Source: Streptococcus mitis (GTDB lineage: Bacteria > Bacillota > Bacilli > Lactobacillales > Streptococcaceae). From it: a stretch of DNA of 64,000 bases. The number at the start of each line of letters is the position of its first letter. The first letter of the stretch is position 1. The position numbers and the translations under genes are program-made. The notes under the pieces are model-generated. The model was given only the letters and a program-made list of their open reading frames with translations. It made no database searches and had not been told where the DNA came from. Where the stretch lies: NCBI RefSeq assembly GCF_001579045.1, contig NZ_KQ970261.1, positions 212,534-276,533 on the forward strand, read 5' to 3'. This document shows positions 1 through 8,525 of this stretch, one piece after another.

Positions 1-1916
1 ATCACCAAGTCTCGACTGCTTAAAATAAAGAAACTAGCACCAAATACAAAACTGGCAAATTGGCTAACCATATACTGAGCATGTGTTTCAAAAAATCGTA
101 AACCTGAAATTCGTTTAATCAAGATATCTCGGCGGAATTGCTCGAAATATAGAAGATTGACAGAATAAAAGAGTAACAAGGAACTAGCTATCCCAACAAT
201 AGCTCCTAAGATTAAAGTTGCTGTTTCAGTTTGAACTTCATTATAACGAGTTAAATAAACACTTCTTCCTTCTTTAAGATAGGATACTTGCTCATAAATT
301 CCAGCTTCCTTCAAGAGAGCTAGCCCACTCTCATATCCTTTGATAAAGAGTTGTTTTCCAGCATTGATAGACCAACTAGATTTAGAAATGATACTATCAC
401 CTGTAGATGTTGGAGTAAATACAACTAAAATCGGATCGGTTAAGTACTGAATAGATACTGGACTTTCACCGTTATTATAAACAAATCGTTTTTCTCCTGT
501 TGGAAGATAGCTAACAATCGCTCTCATTTCATACTCTAAAGGAGCGTCTTTATCCTCGTTTGATTTTCCGTAATAGTTCAAACGTTCTTCAAAAACTTTC
601 TTAAGTTCTGCTTCCTGTGAACGAAGAAATTCTGGTAATAAGAGTCCAAATTCACCTTTTTGAAGATGGGCTAGTTTCTGTCTAGTCTCACCATTTACAG
701 CCACATTTTCCTTGTCTAAATAACTTGGACTGACATAGAGAACATTAGCATCTGGACTATAGGTATCCAGTGTCTCTCCCTGTTCATTTTTTCCTTGAGG
801 ATTTGCAAAATGAATGAGATTATCTTTTACAAATAGAGCCTGTTCTTTTTCAACTGCTTCTTTGGAAAATTCATACCACTTATTCAGATTTTCTGTATCT
901 TTTCCTCTATCACCTAAACCAAAAGAAATTTGATAATAATCTGCTCTATCCTTCCATGCTTGTTTTGAAATTTCAAGTTCTTTCAATCGTTGGTAAGACG
1001 TCAAACCTGTCTTAACAGCGTAGCCTACTGTAAAAACAGCTACTAACTGACACAATAGGGTTAAAGCCATCAAGCGTTTAAGGGGTAATCTTCCCTTAAT
1101 AACGGGAACTAATGCTTTATAACTCAAACTCATTAGATAAAGGAGCATTAGTAAAATTGAAATCGCCAATAAAAACAACAGATAGAAACTAATCCCAAAA
1201 CCATAGGTGGCTAACAAGATAGGATAAAACAAACCTTGACTAAAAAGAACGACTCCCCCACCTAGGAAGGAAAGGAGGGCTGATAGAAGGAGCCATTTGA
1301 TATCAGTAGATAAAGAATGCCCCATGATGGATAAGAGAGTCTGACCAGAAAAGAGTTTTATACCTGCTGCTCTCATTTCCTTAATCCGAGTAATAATCAC
1401 TAAAGCAAAGAAAGATAAGCCAAATATTGCTAAACTAATTAAAATAAGGGGAATTAGTAACATCCTAAAAGCAAGAGAATAGGGCGGTGTCTTTCGGTCA
1501 GGAATTGCTTTATAACCCAAATCTCCTAATTTATCGGCTAGCTTTTCTTTCGTCAAGGAGCCTGACAAAAGGAGATAACTATTTAGCGGATCACTACGTT
1601 CACGACTTTCTTGGCTAGCTTCTTGGAATTCTTTTGGTAAAGTTCCCTGACCATAAGTTGCATAAGTAAAGTGAGTCGTCCCATCCTTACTCGGCTCTAC
1701 GATTCTTCTAGCTATTAAACTCTGTTCTGAGTTTACAAAATTCTCTAATTCCTTTTCAAATACCTCACGCGTCGGTTCCTGAGTATCCTTTTTGACACGA
1801 AGTAAGGAGACGGAATCATAGCTTGCATATAAATATTGTGGCGCACGTAAGACAATAATCCAAGCAAGGAAGAAGCTGAGAAAAAAAGTTGATAATAATA
1901 TGAATAGTTTCTTCAT
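1..1916 (-). CDS. bacteriocin-associated integral membrane protein (DUF1430 family), 3' end outside window
   Basis: The reading frame runs from an ATG at 1916, preceded by AAGGAG, to the left edge without a stop, so about 638 residues are visible and the C-terminus is missing. The protein starts with an N-terminal membrane segment (residues about 3-20), has an extracellular-looking stretch, then four or more hydrophobic segments around residues 150-310, a second large polar region, and further hydrophobic segments towards the edge. This layout fits the streptococcal bacteriocin-associated membrane proteins of the DUF1430 / bact_immun_7tm type, which usually sit beside ABC transporter genes and are thought to act in bacteriocin export or self-protection. 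No partner gene is visible because it would lie left of the window. A consensus promoter lies about 310 bases upstream, with a BOX element in the leader. Family is recognised from pattern; function is inferred. Confidence 0.7.
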   Translation of the reverse strand, partial: MKKLFILLSTFFLSFFLAWIIVLRAPQYLYASYDSVSLLRVKKDTQEPTREVFEKELENFVNSEQSLIARRIVEPSKDGTTHFTYATYGQGTLPKEFQEASQESRERSDPLNSYLLLSGSLTKEKLADKLGDLGYKAIPDRKTPPYSLAFRMLLIPLILISLAIFGLSFFALVIITRIKEMRAAGIKLFSGQTLLSIMGHSLSTDIKWLLLSALLSFLGGGVVLFSQGLFYPILLATYGFGISFYLLFLLAISILLMLLYLMSLSYKALVPVIKGRLPLKRLMALTLLCQLVAVFTVGYAVKTGLTSYQRLKELEISKQAWKDRADYYQISFGLGDRGKDTENLNKWYEFSKEAVEKEQALFVKDNLIHFANPQGKNEQGETLDTYSPDANVLYVSPSYLDKENVAVNGETRQKLAHLQKGEFGLLLPEFLRSQEAELKKVFEERLNYYGKSNEDKDAPLEYEMRAIVSYLPTGEKRFVYNNGESPVSIQYLTDPILVVFTPTSTGDSIISKSSWSINAGKQLFIKGYESGLALLKEAGIYEQVSYLKEGRSVYLTRYNEVQTETATLILGAIVGIASSLLLFYSVNLLYFEQFRRDILIKRISGLRFFETHAQYMVSQFASFVFGASFFILSSRDLV

Positions 1917-2028
1917 AGTAGACTCCTTGTATAAGAGAATAACTCTATAGAAAGAAATTTTACATTTTATAAATTCTTAGAATTATTTTCCTAGTTTAAT
2001 CCATTACACCCTGAGCACCAAGACAACA

Positions 2029-2178
2029 ATACTCTTCAAAAATCTCTTCAAACCGCGTCAACGTCGCCTTGGATTATATATGTGACTGACTTCGTCAGTC
2101 TTATCTACAACCTCAAAGCAGTGCTTTGAGCAACCTGCGGCTAGTTTCCTAGTTTGCTCTTTGATTTTCATTGAGTAT
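2029..2178. repeat. BOX element (boxA-boxB-boxC)
   Basis: The 150-bp segment begins with the boxA end (ATACTCTTC...), contains the GTCAACGTCGCCTT core that matches the BOX consensus, a boxB-like inverted repeat (GACTGACTTCGTCAGTC), and ends with the boxC sequence TTTGATTTTCATTGAGTAT. BOX elements are short mobile-type repeats typical of S. pneumoniae and relatives. This copy lies between the promoter at 2223-2251 and the membrane protein gene, so it would be transcribed as part of the leader. Confidence 0.92.
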
Positions 2179-2199
2179 AAATTTAATCCTTCCTCGTTT

Positions 2200-2213
2200 T
2201 GAAAACGATTTCT
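2200..2213. promoter_or_regulatory. cre-like site (possible CcpA operator)
   Basis: TGAAAACGATTTCT matches the catabolite-responsive element pattern TGNAANCGNNNNCA at all but the last position. It lies about ten bases downstream of the -10 box at 2223-2228, a position that would suit repression by CcpA. The match is imperfect and short, so this is only a candidate. Confidence 0.3.
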
Positions 2214-2222
2214 TATAACTTA

Positions 2223-2251
2223 AGTATATCACTTTCTATATAATCTGTCAA
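2223..2251 (-). promoter_or_regulatory. sigma-A type promoter for the membrane protein gene
   Basis: On the minus strand a perfect -35 TTGACA (2246-2251) is followed, after a 17-bp spacer, by the -10 TATACT (2223-2228). Transcription would run left through the cre-like site and the BOX element into the gene starting at 1916, giving a leader of about 300 bases. Confidence 0.75.
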
Positions 2252-2411
2252 CATATTTTACCAAAATATTATTAGTAATAGAATTTTATAGTTCCCTTAA
2301 AAATAGATGTCATTAACGAATTTTATTCCAGTTTTTCCCATTCATATTATCCAAGCAAAAGAGATGATGTTATAGTAAAAAAACAATTCAAACTATTGTA
2401 AAATTCCTACC

Positions 2412-2440
2412 AAAAAAAGAGAGCCAAAACTCTCTTTTTT
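2412..2440 (-). terminator. bidirectional intrinsic terminator after DUF3165 gene
   Basis: AAAGAGAG and CTCTCTTT form a hairpin with loop CCAAAA, flanked by A and T runs on both sides. It overlaps the stop codon of the gene ending at 2439 and can end transcription of the typA-DUF3165 unit. Confidence 0.8.
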
Positions 2441-2693
2441 ATCTTCTTTTACCTTTTTTGACTGGCATAAGTGTGATGTCTCTCACACTAAAGTAAGCTA
2501 GGATTAACATGGCTATTGCTAGGAATATTTCTGTTGGTAATTGAAAGATTTTCAGAAAAGATAGAGCCAACAAAACCAAGAGTGCCACTAAAATACATAC
2601 CATAGCGACGATATTGACTGTCCCTTTAATGCTTTCTGGTGTCGCAAATACATAGAGTAGAAGCAATAAAATTCCTAGGACTAAATAAACCAT
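2439..2693 (-). CDS. small membrane protein, DUF3165 family
   Basis: An 84-residue protein with three hydrophobic segments (about residues 2-18, 25-48 and 50-68) and a short basic C-terminal tail (KKGKRR). Size, segment layout and the position directly after typA fit the streptococcal DUF3165 family, whose function is unknown. The ATG is preceded by AGAGAGAAAG, a plausible ribosome binding site. It lies 19 bases after the typA stop, so it is probably co-transcribed with typA and ends at the hairpin at 2412-2440. Confidence 0.7.
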   Translation of the reverse strand: MVYLVLGILLLLLYVFATPESIKGTVNIVAMVCILVALLVLLALSFLKIFQLPTEIFLAIAMLILAYFSVRDITLMPVKKGKRR

Positions 2694-2712
2694 CTTTCTC
2701 TCTTTCTAGCTC

Positions 2713-4554
2713 TTATTCAGCTGATTTTTTCTTCTTGTTAGCTTTCTCACGCTCTGCCTTGTTAAGGATTTGTTTACGCAAACGGATAGACTCAGGCGTT
2801 ACTTCCATGTACTCATCGTCGTTCAAGAACTCAAGAGACTCTTCAAGGGTCAAGATACGAGGTGTCTTGATAACAGCTGTTTGGTCCTTAGTAGCTGAAC
2901 GGACGTTGGTCATTTGTTTCGCCTTCGTGATGTTAACTGTCAAGTCGTTCTCTCGAGAGTTTTCACCGATGATCATTCCTTCGTAAACCTCAGTACCTGG
3001 GTTGACAAAGATTGTACCACGTTCCTCGATAGACATGATTGAGTAAGTTGTAGCCTTACCAGCATCGATAGAAACAAGGGCACCACGGTGACGACCACCA
3101 ATTTCACCTGGAATCAATGGTAAGTATTGGTCAAAGGTATGGTTCATGATACCGTAACCACGAGTCATTGACAAGAACTCAGTTGAGTATCCAATCAAAC
3201 CACGCGCTGGAACAAGGAAGACCAAACGAGTTTGACCATTACCAGTTGAAATCATATCCAACATTTCACCCTTACGTTCAGAAAGGCTTTGGATAACAGA
3301 CCCTTGGTATTCTTCTGGAGTGTCGATTTGAACACGTTCAAATGGTTCGCATTTAACACCATCGATTTCTTTTACGATAACCTCTGGACGAGATACTTGA
3401 AGTTCATATCCCTCACGACGCATTGTTTCGATAAGGATTGACAAGTGCAATTCTCCACGTCCTGAAACAGTCCACTTATCTGGTGAATCAGTTGGGTCAA
3501 CACGAAGGGAAACGTCTGTTTGTAATTCGGCCTGCAAGCGTTCTTCCACCTTACGAGAAGTCACCCATTTACCTTCTTTACCAGCAAATGGTGAGTTGTT
3601 GACCAAGAAAGTCATTTGAAGAGTTGGCTCATCGATGTGTAGGATTGGAAGAGCTTCAATTGCGTCTGTCGGAGTGATGGTTTCACCGACAAAGATATCT
3701 TCCATACCAGAAACGGCAATCAAGTCACCCGCTTTAGCTTCTTGGATTTCACGACGTTCCAAACCAAAGAAACCGAAGAGTTTTGTAACACGGAAGTTTT
3801 TAGTTGTGCCGTCAAGTTTAGAAAGGGTAACTTGGTCCCCAACCTTAACTGTACCACGGAAGACACGACCGATACCGATACGACCAACGAAGTCATTGTA
3901 GTCCAAAAGTGACACTTGGAACTGCAAAGGCTCATCTGAGTTGTCTACTGGAGCTGGGATATGGTCGATAATTGTGTCAAAGATTGGTGCCATAGTAGCT
4001 TCTTGGTCAGCTGGATCATCTGACAATGAAGAAGTTCCGTTGATAGCTGAAGCATACACCACTGGGAAGTCAAGCTGGTCGTCATCTGCACCAAGCTCGA
4101 TGAAAAGTTCCAAGACTTCGTCCACTACTTCTGCTGGACGAGCTGATGGTTTATCGATTTTGTTAACAACCACGATTGGCACAAGGTCTTGTTCCAAGGC
4201 TTTTTTCAATACGAAACGAGTCTGTGGCATTGTTCCTTCGTAGGCATCTACGACCAAAACAACACCGTCAACCATTTTCATGATACGCTCAACTTCTCCA
4301 CCGAAGTCCGCGTGTCCTGGTGTGTCCATGATGTTGATACGAGTTCCGTTGTAGGCAACGGCTGTATTTTTAGCAAGGATGGTAATTCCACGCTCTTTTT
4401 CGATATCGTTTGAGTCCATAGCACGCTCAGCCAATTCAGTACGTGCATCAAGCGTTTCTGATTGTTTCAATAATTCATCAACGAGGGTTGTTTTACCGTG
4501 GTCAACGTGGGCGATAATCGCAATGTTACGGATATCTTCTCTTAATTTTGTCAT
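2713..4554 (-). CDS. typA: ribosome-associated translational GTPase TypA/BipA
   Basis: A 613-residue protein of full family length. The GTPase domain carries G1 AHVDHGKT (about residues 14-21), G3 DTPGH and G4 NKID, followed by translation-factor beta-barrel, EF-G-like domains and the BipA-specific C-terminal region ([13 protein letters not shown]). TypA/BipA is a cytoplasmic GTPase that binds the 70S ribosome and is involved in ribosome assembly and stress adaptation. I chose the ATG at 4554 (MTKLRED) rather than the one seven codons upstream because AGAGGAA sits just before it and homologues start there. An extended -10 promoter lies at 4597-4602. Confidence 0.97.
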   Translation of the reverse strand: MTKLREDIRNIAIIAHVDHGKTTLVDELLKQSETLDARTELAERAMDSNDIEKERGITILAKNTAVAYNGTRINIMDTPGHADFGGEVERIMKMVDGVVLVVDAYEGTMPQTRFVLKKALEQDLVPIVVVNKIDKPSARPAEVVDEVLELFIELGADDDQLDFPVVYASAINGTSSLSDDPADQEATMAPIFDTIIDHIPAPVDNSDEPLQFQVSLLDYNDFVGRIGIGRVFRGTVKVGDQVTLSKLDGTTKNFRVTKLFGFFGLERREIQEAKAGDLIAVSGMEDIFVGETITPTDAIEALPILHIDEPTLQMTFLVNNSPFAGKEGKWVTSRKVEERLQAELQTDVSLRVDPTDSPDKWTVSGRGELHLSILIETMRREGYELQVSRPEVIVKEIDGVKCEPFERVQIDTPEEYQGSVIQSLSERKGEMLDMISTGNGQTRLVFLVPARGLIGYSTEFLSMTRGYGIMNHTFDQYLPLIPGEIGGRHRGALVSIDAGKATTYSIMSIEERGTIFVNPGTEVYEGMIIGENSRENDLTVNITKAKQMTNVRSATKDQTAVIKTPRILTLEESLEFLNDDEYMEVTPESIRLRKQILNKAEREKANKKKKSAE

Positions 4555-4596
4555 GATTTCCTCTATAATATTCAAAATTTATTTTCTAACTGAACG

Positions 4597-4602
4597 ATTA
4601 TA
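4597..4602 (-). promoter_or_regulatory. extended -10 promoter of typA
   Basis: On the minus strand TATGGTATAAT gives a TGn extended -10 with TATAAT. No good -35 is visible. Its start point would lie about 35 bases before the typA ATG at 4554. Confidence 0.55.
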
Positions 4603-4715
4603 CCATAATTTCAGGTAAATAACATAATTCAAGCAAGTGTAAATGTTTTCACTCTGCTTTTCTTTTCACGTCAAGCCTTTTCAAAGCAAGCGACTTATGA
4701 TAAGATAGGCACAGT

Positions 4716-5441
4716 ATGCGTTTAGATAATTTATTAGCCCAAGAAAAAGTTAGCCGAAAGGCCATGAAGCAAGCCTTACTCAAAGGGGATATTCTCGTCG
4801 ATGGTTGCCCAGCCCGCTCCCTAGCCCAAAATATCGATACAGGACTACAAGAACTCCTCTTTCGGGGCCGAATCATTCAAGGCTATGAGCACACCTATCT
4901 GATGCTTCATAAGCCTGCTGGTTTCGTTACAGCCAACAAAGACAGGGAACTTCCGACCGTCATGGACCTCCTTCCGCCTGACATCCAGTCTGACAAGCTC
5001 TATGCCGTCGGCCGACTGGACCGTGATACGACAGGACTCCTCCTCTTGACTGACAACGGTCCCTTGGGCTTTCAGCTCCTCCATCCCCAATATCATGTCG
5101 ATAAAACTTATCAAGTTGAAGTTAATGGACTTCTAACACCTGACCATATCCAAGCATTTCAAAAAGGAATTGTCTTTTTAGATGGTACTGTCTGTAAACC
5201 TGCAAGACTAGAGATTCTATCTGCAAGTCCTTCCCTCAGTCAAGCCTCCATCACTATCTCAGAAGGGAAATTTCATCAGGTAAAAAAAATGTTCCTCTCA
5301 GTTGGTGTCAAGGTAACCTCCCTCAAACGCACCCAATTTGGCACTTGGAGTTTGGATGATAATCTTCAAGAGGGAGACTATCGCCCCCTCAACTCAAAAG
5401 AGCTGACAAGCATTCGTGAATTTCTCAGAAAAAGTGGTTAA
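4716..5441 (+). CDS. rsuA: 16S rRNA pseudouridine synthase RsuA
   Basis: A 241-residue protein starting with an S4-type RNA-binding domain (MRLDNLLAQ..., residues 1-50), followed by the RsuA/RluB/E/F catalytic domain with the GRLDRDTTGLLLLT motif that holds the catalytic aspartate (about residues 99-112). The family converts a uridine in 16S rRNA helix 18 to pseudouridine. It is divergent from typA. The Shine-Dalgarno is weak (GATAGG), and a -10-like TATGAT/TAAGAT lies within 20 bases of the ATG, so the leader is very short. It converges with the rhodanese gene across a shared hairpin. Confidence 0.92.
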   Translation: MRLDNLLAQEKVSRKAMKQALLKGDILVDGCPARSLAQNIDTGLQELLFRGRIIQGYEHTYLMLHKPAGFVTANKDRELPTVMDLLPPDIQSDKLYAVGRLDRDTTGLLLLTDNGPLGFQLLHPQYHVDKTYQVEVNGLLTPDHIQAFQKGIVFLDGTVCKPARLEILSASPSLSQASITISEGKFHQVKKMFLSVGVKVTSLKRTQFGTWSLDDNLQEGDYRPLNSKELTSIREFLRKSG

Positions 5442-5444
5442 AAA

Positions 5445-5474
5445 ATGAGCTCGGAAACATCCAAGCTCGTTTTC
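5445..5474. terminator. bidirectional terminator between rsuA and rhodanese gene
   Basis: GAGCT pairs with AGCTC and GGA with TCC around an AACA loop. The hairpin is flanked by an A run and a T run and lies between two convergent stop codons. Confidence 0.65.
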
Positions 5475-5858
5475 TTATTTCTCAACTTTGACTTTCCCTT
5501 TCCAAGAATCCAAGCCATAAGAAAGGATATAAATCTCAGAAAAACCTTGTTTTTTCAAGTAAAGGGCTGCATTTGTCACACGTTGCGCACGTTGGTTTTC
5601 GTAAAGAAGGACAGGTTTATCCTTACGAAGGGCTGCAAGACTAGTCTTCAACTGACTTGAAGGAATATTGCGGGCCCCAAGGATATGTTTTCTGTGGAAT
5701 TCTGCTGGGTCACGCAAATCAATCAATTGACCCGTACGAATCAAGGCTTCAAATTCTTCATTATCTATGATTTTAGCCGCACGGCGAATACGAAGATAGT
5801 TAAAGCCCATCCACGCCAACATTGCTAGTATAAGTGCCCACAAAATCCAAGTAACCAT
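5475..5858 (-). CDS. membrane-anchored rhodanese-like domain protein lacking the catalytic cysteine
   Basis: A 127-residue protein with an N-terminal membrane segment (about residues 3-23) followed by one rhodanese fold (residues about 33-123, LIDLRDPAEFHRKHILGARNIP). In active sulfurtransferases the loop after the central strand starts with Cys; here the corresponding stretch reads LLYENQRAQR, with Glu at that position and no cysteine anywhere in the protein. It is therefore probably a non-catalytic binding or regulatory domain. Its ATG overlaps the stop codon of yqgQ (TAATG), so the two are translationally coupled. Confidence 0.85.
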   Translation of the reverse strand: MVTWILWALILAMLAWMGFNYLRIRRAAKIIDNEEFEALIRTGQLIDLRDPAEFHRKHILGARNIPSSQLKTSLAALRKDKPVLLYENQRAQRVTNAALYLKKQGFSEIYILSYGLDSWKGKVKVEK

Positions 5859-6079
5859 TAGTTCTTTTCTCCATTTTTCTCAATATAATCCAATTCTACC
5901 TTGTGCTCTCTGCGAAGAACCGCTTCCGCTTCCAGATAGTCTAATTTGTCCATCAACCCTGCATCGTAAATTCGAGAGAGCTCCAACTTCATCAGTTCAA
6001 TATCATATAAGCGTTTTCCCATGTAAACAATAATACCAAATCGTTTGAGGAATTGCTGCACATCATAGAATGTTTTCAT
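5858..6079 (-). CDS. yqgQ: YqgQ family small protein (DUF910)
   Basis: A 73-residue protein, MKTFYDVQQFLKRFG..., that matches the small helical YqgQ/DUF910 family of Firmicutes; function is unknown, with a nucleic-acid-binding role suggested in the literature. The start at 6079 matches the family N-terminus; longer starts at 6088 and 6127 exist but have no ribosome binding site. No Shine-Dalgarno is seen at 6079 either, and a good promoter ends 7 bases upstream, so the mRNA is likely leaderless. It overlaps the next gene as TAATG. Confidence 0.8.
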   Translation of the reverse strand: MKTFYDVQQFLKRFGIIVYMGKRLYDIELMKLELSRIYDAGLMDKLDYLEAEAVLRREHKVELDYIEKNGEKN

Positions 6080-6086
6080 AAGACTC

Positions 6087-6115
6087 ATTTTAGCAAAATT
6101 TTGTGTTTTTTTCAA
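6087..6115 (-). promoter_or_regulatory. promoter of yqgQ-rhodanese operon, predicted leaderless
   Basis: Minus strand: -35 TTGAAA (6110-6115), 17-bp spacer, -10 TAAAAT (6087-6092) with the TGC extension. The ATG at 6079 begins 7 bases after the -10 box, which is where transcription would start. Confidence 0.65.
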
Positions 6116-6154
6116 GAAGAGACTCACACAATGCTCCTGATTTTCCTATCTTCT

Positions 6155-6184
6155 TTGGCGATTCTGACGCAAGTGTGGTACAAT
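6155..6184 (+). promoter_or_regulatory. promoter of LysR-type gene, predicted leaderless
   Basis: -35 TTGGCG (6155-6160), 18-bp spacer, -10 TACAAT (6179-6184) with TGG extension. Only six bases (AAAAAC to the ATG at 6191) separate the -10 box from the start codon, so the start point should fall at or next to the ATG. Confidence 0.65.
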
Positions 6185-6190
6185 AAAAAC

Positions 6191-7099
6191 ATGAGAATTC
6201 AACAATTACACTATATTATCAAAATCGTCGAAACTGGCTCCATGAATGAGGCAGCCAAGCAACTCTTTATCACTCAGCCGAGTCTTTCCAATGCTGTGAG
6301 AGATTTGGAAAATGAAATGGGCATTGAAATCTTTATTCGTAATCCTAAGGGAATCACCTTGACCCGTGATGGGATGGAGTTTCTCTCTTATGCCCGTCAG
6401 GTTGTCGAGCAGACCCAGCTTCTGGAGGAACGCTATAAAAATCCTGTCGCCCACCGTGAACTCTTTAGCGTTTCGTCTCAACACTATGCCTTTGTGGTAA
6501 ACGCTTTCGTCTCTCTGCTCAAGAAAAGCGATATGGAGAAATACGAGCTTTTCCTTCGTGAAACTCGTACTTGGGAGATTATCGACGACGTCAAGAACTT
6601 CCGCAGTGAGGTCGGTGTTCTCTTTTTGAACAGCTACAACCGTGATGTTTTAACAAAAATGCTGGATGACAATCACCTGCTGGCTCATCATCTCTTTACC
6701 GCCCAACCGCATATCTTTGTCAGTAAGACCAATCCTCTGGCAAAAAAAGACAAGGTCAAACTATCTGATTTAGAAAACTTCCCTTATCTCAGCTATGACC
6801 AAGGGACGCACAACTCCTTCTACTTTTCAGAAGAGATTCTTTCCCAAGAACACCACAAGAAATCCATCGTAGTCAGCGACCGTGCTACCCTCTTTAATCT
6901 CTTGATTGGTCTGGACGGTTATACCATTGCGACAGGGATTTTGAACAGCAATCTCAACGGAGACAATATCGTTTCTATCCCACTGGATATTGATGATCCA
7001 ATTGAACTGGTCTATATCCAGCATGAGAAAACCAGCCTATCTAAGATGGGCGAACGCTTTATCGACTATCTCCTAGAAGAAGTCCAGTTTGATAGTTGA
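6191..7099 (+). CDS. LysR-family transcriptional regulator (CpsY/MetR-like)
   Basis: A 302-residue protein with an N-terminal winged helix-turn-helix (residues 1-60, SMNEAAKQLFITQPSLSNAVRDLE) and a periplasmic-binding-like effector domain (about 90-295). This is the usual LysR length. The sequence resembles the streptococcal CpsY/MtaR group that controls methionine or arginine and surface functions, but I cannot assign the effector. I reject upstream in-frame starts (first at 6053) because family alignment begins at MRIQQLHYI and the promoter lies between. There is no Shine-Dalgarno. It is divergent from yqgQ and followed by a BOX element and a terminator. Confidence 0.88.
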   Translation: MRIQQLHYIIKIVETGSMNEAAKQLFITQPSLSNAVRDLENEMGIEIFIRNPKGITLTRDGMEFLSYARQVVEQTQLLEERYKNPVAHRELFSVSSQHYAFVVNAFVSLLKKSDMEKYELFLRETRTWEIIDDVKNFRSEVGVLFLNSYNRDVLTKMLDDNHLLAHHLFTAQPHIFVSKTNPLAKKDKVKLSDLENFPYLSYDQGTHNSFYFSEEILSQEHHKKSIVVSDRATLFNLLIGLDGYTIATGILNSNLNGDNIVSIPLDIDDPIELVYIQHEKTSLSKMGERFIDYLLEEVQFDS

Positions 7100-7203
7100 T
7101 ACTCTTCGAAAATCAAATTCAAACCACGTCAGCGTCGCCTCACCGTACTCAAGTACAGCCTGCGGCTAGCTTCCTAGTTTGCTCTTTGATTTTCATTGAG
7201 TAT
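7099..7203. repeat. BOX element without boxB (boxA-boxC)
   Basis: 105 bp beginning ATACTCTTCG, containing the CGTCAGCGTCGCCT core and ending TTTGATTTTCATTGAGTAT. It starts on the last base of the LysR gene stop codon and has no boxB unit. Confidence 0.9.
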
Positions 7204-7234
7204 GAGAATCACTCTAAATCGAATAACCTAAAAA

Positions 7235-7276
7235 CCTCAAGAACCAGTTTTCAACCCTAGTTCTTGAGGTTTTTTC
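7235..7276. terminator. strong intrinsic terminator after LysR gene
   Basis: CCTCAAGAAC and GTTCTTGAGG form a long hairpin followed by TTTTTTCT on the plus strand. The A-rich left flank (AAAA) gives weak activity for the minus-strand island A unit that ends at 7307. Confidence 0.85.
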
Positions 7277-7306
7277 TATAATAAATCAAGAGTATTTTAT
7301 AAAATC

Positions 7307-8521
7307 TTATTTTTTAAACAAAAATATAGCAAGGATTAAAACAAGGACAAGTCCAGCTCCCACAACCAGTCCAAATACTGGAATGTTTTCAAATAGGTTG
7401 TCTTCTGTCTTTGTCTCCTCACTAGTTTCTTGAGTTGATTCTGCCACCGTATCACCTTGTTTCGCCACGTCTTGTTCTGCTTTTTTCTCTATTTTCTTAG
7501 GACCATAATTTGGATTTACAAAAGTTGCGAGCATGGTGGGCTTAGAATAGTCTTCCTCTCCTTCTTTGACTAACCATGACGCATTATATAAATTCCGTCC
7601 TTCCAATACCATCCCAAAATCAATTCGCTCACCAGGAGACAAAACTGCTCCTAAACCTACACTAAAAAAGAAAGCTTCTCCGTCATTGTTCTCTTTTAAG
7701 ACAATAAATCCATTATCACTCACTTTTTTCAGTCGAGATAATTTTCCTCTAATATCTCCATCTTTAAAGGTTCCAGTGTAGCTTCCATCTTCTCCTAAAA
7801 TGAGTGATGAAGCTCTACCAGGTCTAGTACCATTATTAGGTTCTTTATTAATCCAAGTACCTACTAATTCGGATGGGAGAGGAATTTCATCTCCAATTTT
7901 GGCATCGACAAGAGACTTAGGCATAGGAGGATTCGGATCCATATTATCTCCGATGATTGGGAGATTTAGAGAAGTATATTCAATAGTTGAGGTGTCTATT
8001 TTTGACTTTCCAGAAAAATCAATACCAAATCCCTCTTTTTCCTTCATATCAAATTCGACATTTTGAACAAGCTCCGCTTCTTTGTTCTCTTTTGAGAGTT
8101 GATAAAGTTTTGTTACTCCTTGTCCAGAACCTGAAGTCCATTCACTGATAGCAACACTTCCATCACCAAAAAGGCTAATAGATGTTCGACCTATGCTTTG
8201 AACCTCTGAGGTACTTTCAATCAGTTTTGTTGGTGTGTGATCATTTAAATAATAGACCGCATACAAACTCCAATTTCTATCATAAGAGCGACCAATTAAT
8301 AACTCATCTGTCCCATTTTTATCAATATCGACTAGCGCATAACCTATTTGGTATCTAACTTTGTCCGATAAATTTTTGCTCTCCCACTTCTCAGTAATTT
8401 GTGGCAATAGTTGGTTGTAGTCAGTGCTGTCAGCTTGGGCTGAATTCACTAGTGAAAATAAGCCTATTATAAAAGAAAGCACCACCATTAGTTTATTTAG
8501 TAATTTCAAACGATTCTCCAT
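7307..8521 (-). CDS. secreted membrane-anchored protein with Asp-rich repeat motif (island A)
   Basis: A 404-residue protein with a signal peptide (residues about 9-31, cleaved near AQA-DS), an extracellular region and a C-terminal membrane segment (about 378-400) ending in FKK. The motif DIDKNGTDELLIG near residue 66 resembles the calcium-type loops of FG-GAP/VCBS or dockerin-like repeats. A later part (SELVGTWINKE..., about 220-330) looks like the small beta-domain seen in streptococcal lipoproteins (DUF6287-like; uncertain). I chose the ATG at 8521 with GAGAGA upstream; it lies 4 bases after the AAA+ gene stop at 8526, so translation is probably coupled. The island B lipoprotein at 53938-55029 has the same order of motifs. 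Confidence 0.7.
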   Translation of the reverse strand: MENRLKLLNKLMVVLSFIIGLFSLVNSAQADSTDYNQLLPQITEKWESKNLSDKVRYQIGYALVDIDKNGTDELLIGRSYDRNWSLYAVYYLNDHTPTKLIESTSEVQSIGRTSISLFGDGSVAISEWTSGSGQGVTKLYQLSKENKEAELVQNVEFDMKEKEGFGIDFSGKSKIDTSTIEYTSLNLPIIGDNMDPNPPMPKSLVDAKIGDEIPLPSELVGTWINKEPNNGTRPGRASSLILGEDGSYTGTFKDGDIRGKLSRLKKVSDNGFIVLKENNDGEAFFFSVGLGAVLSPGERIDFGMVLEGRNLYNASWLVKEGEEDYSKPTMLATFVNPNYGPKKIEKKAEQDVAKQGDTVAESTQETSEETKTEDNLFENIPVFGLVVGAGLVLVLILAIFLFKK

Positions 8522-8525
8522 ATTT

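Noticed and set aside
2050-2172. Short frame inside the BOX element starting ATGAAAATCAAAGAGCAAACT
   Set aside because: This frame arises in every BOX element of this type because boxC reversed encodes it; it has no proper ribosome binding site and is a known source of false gene calls.
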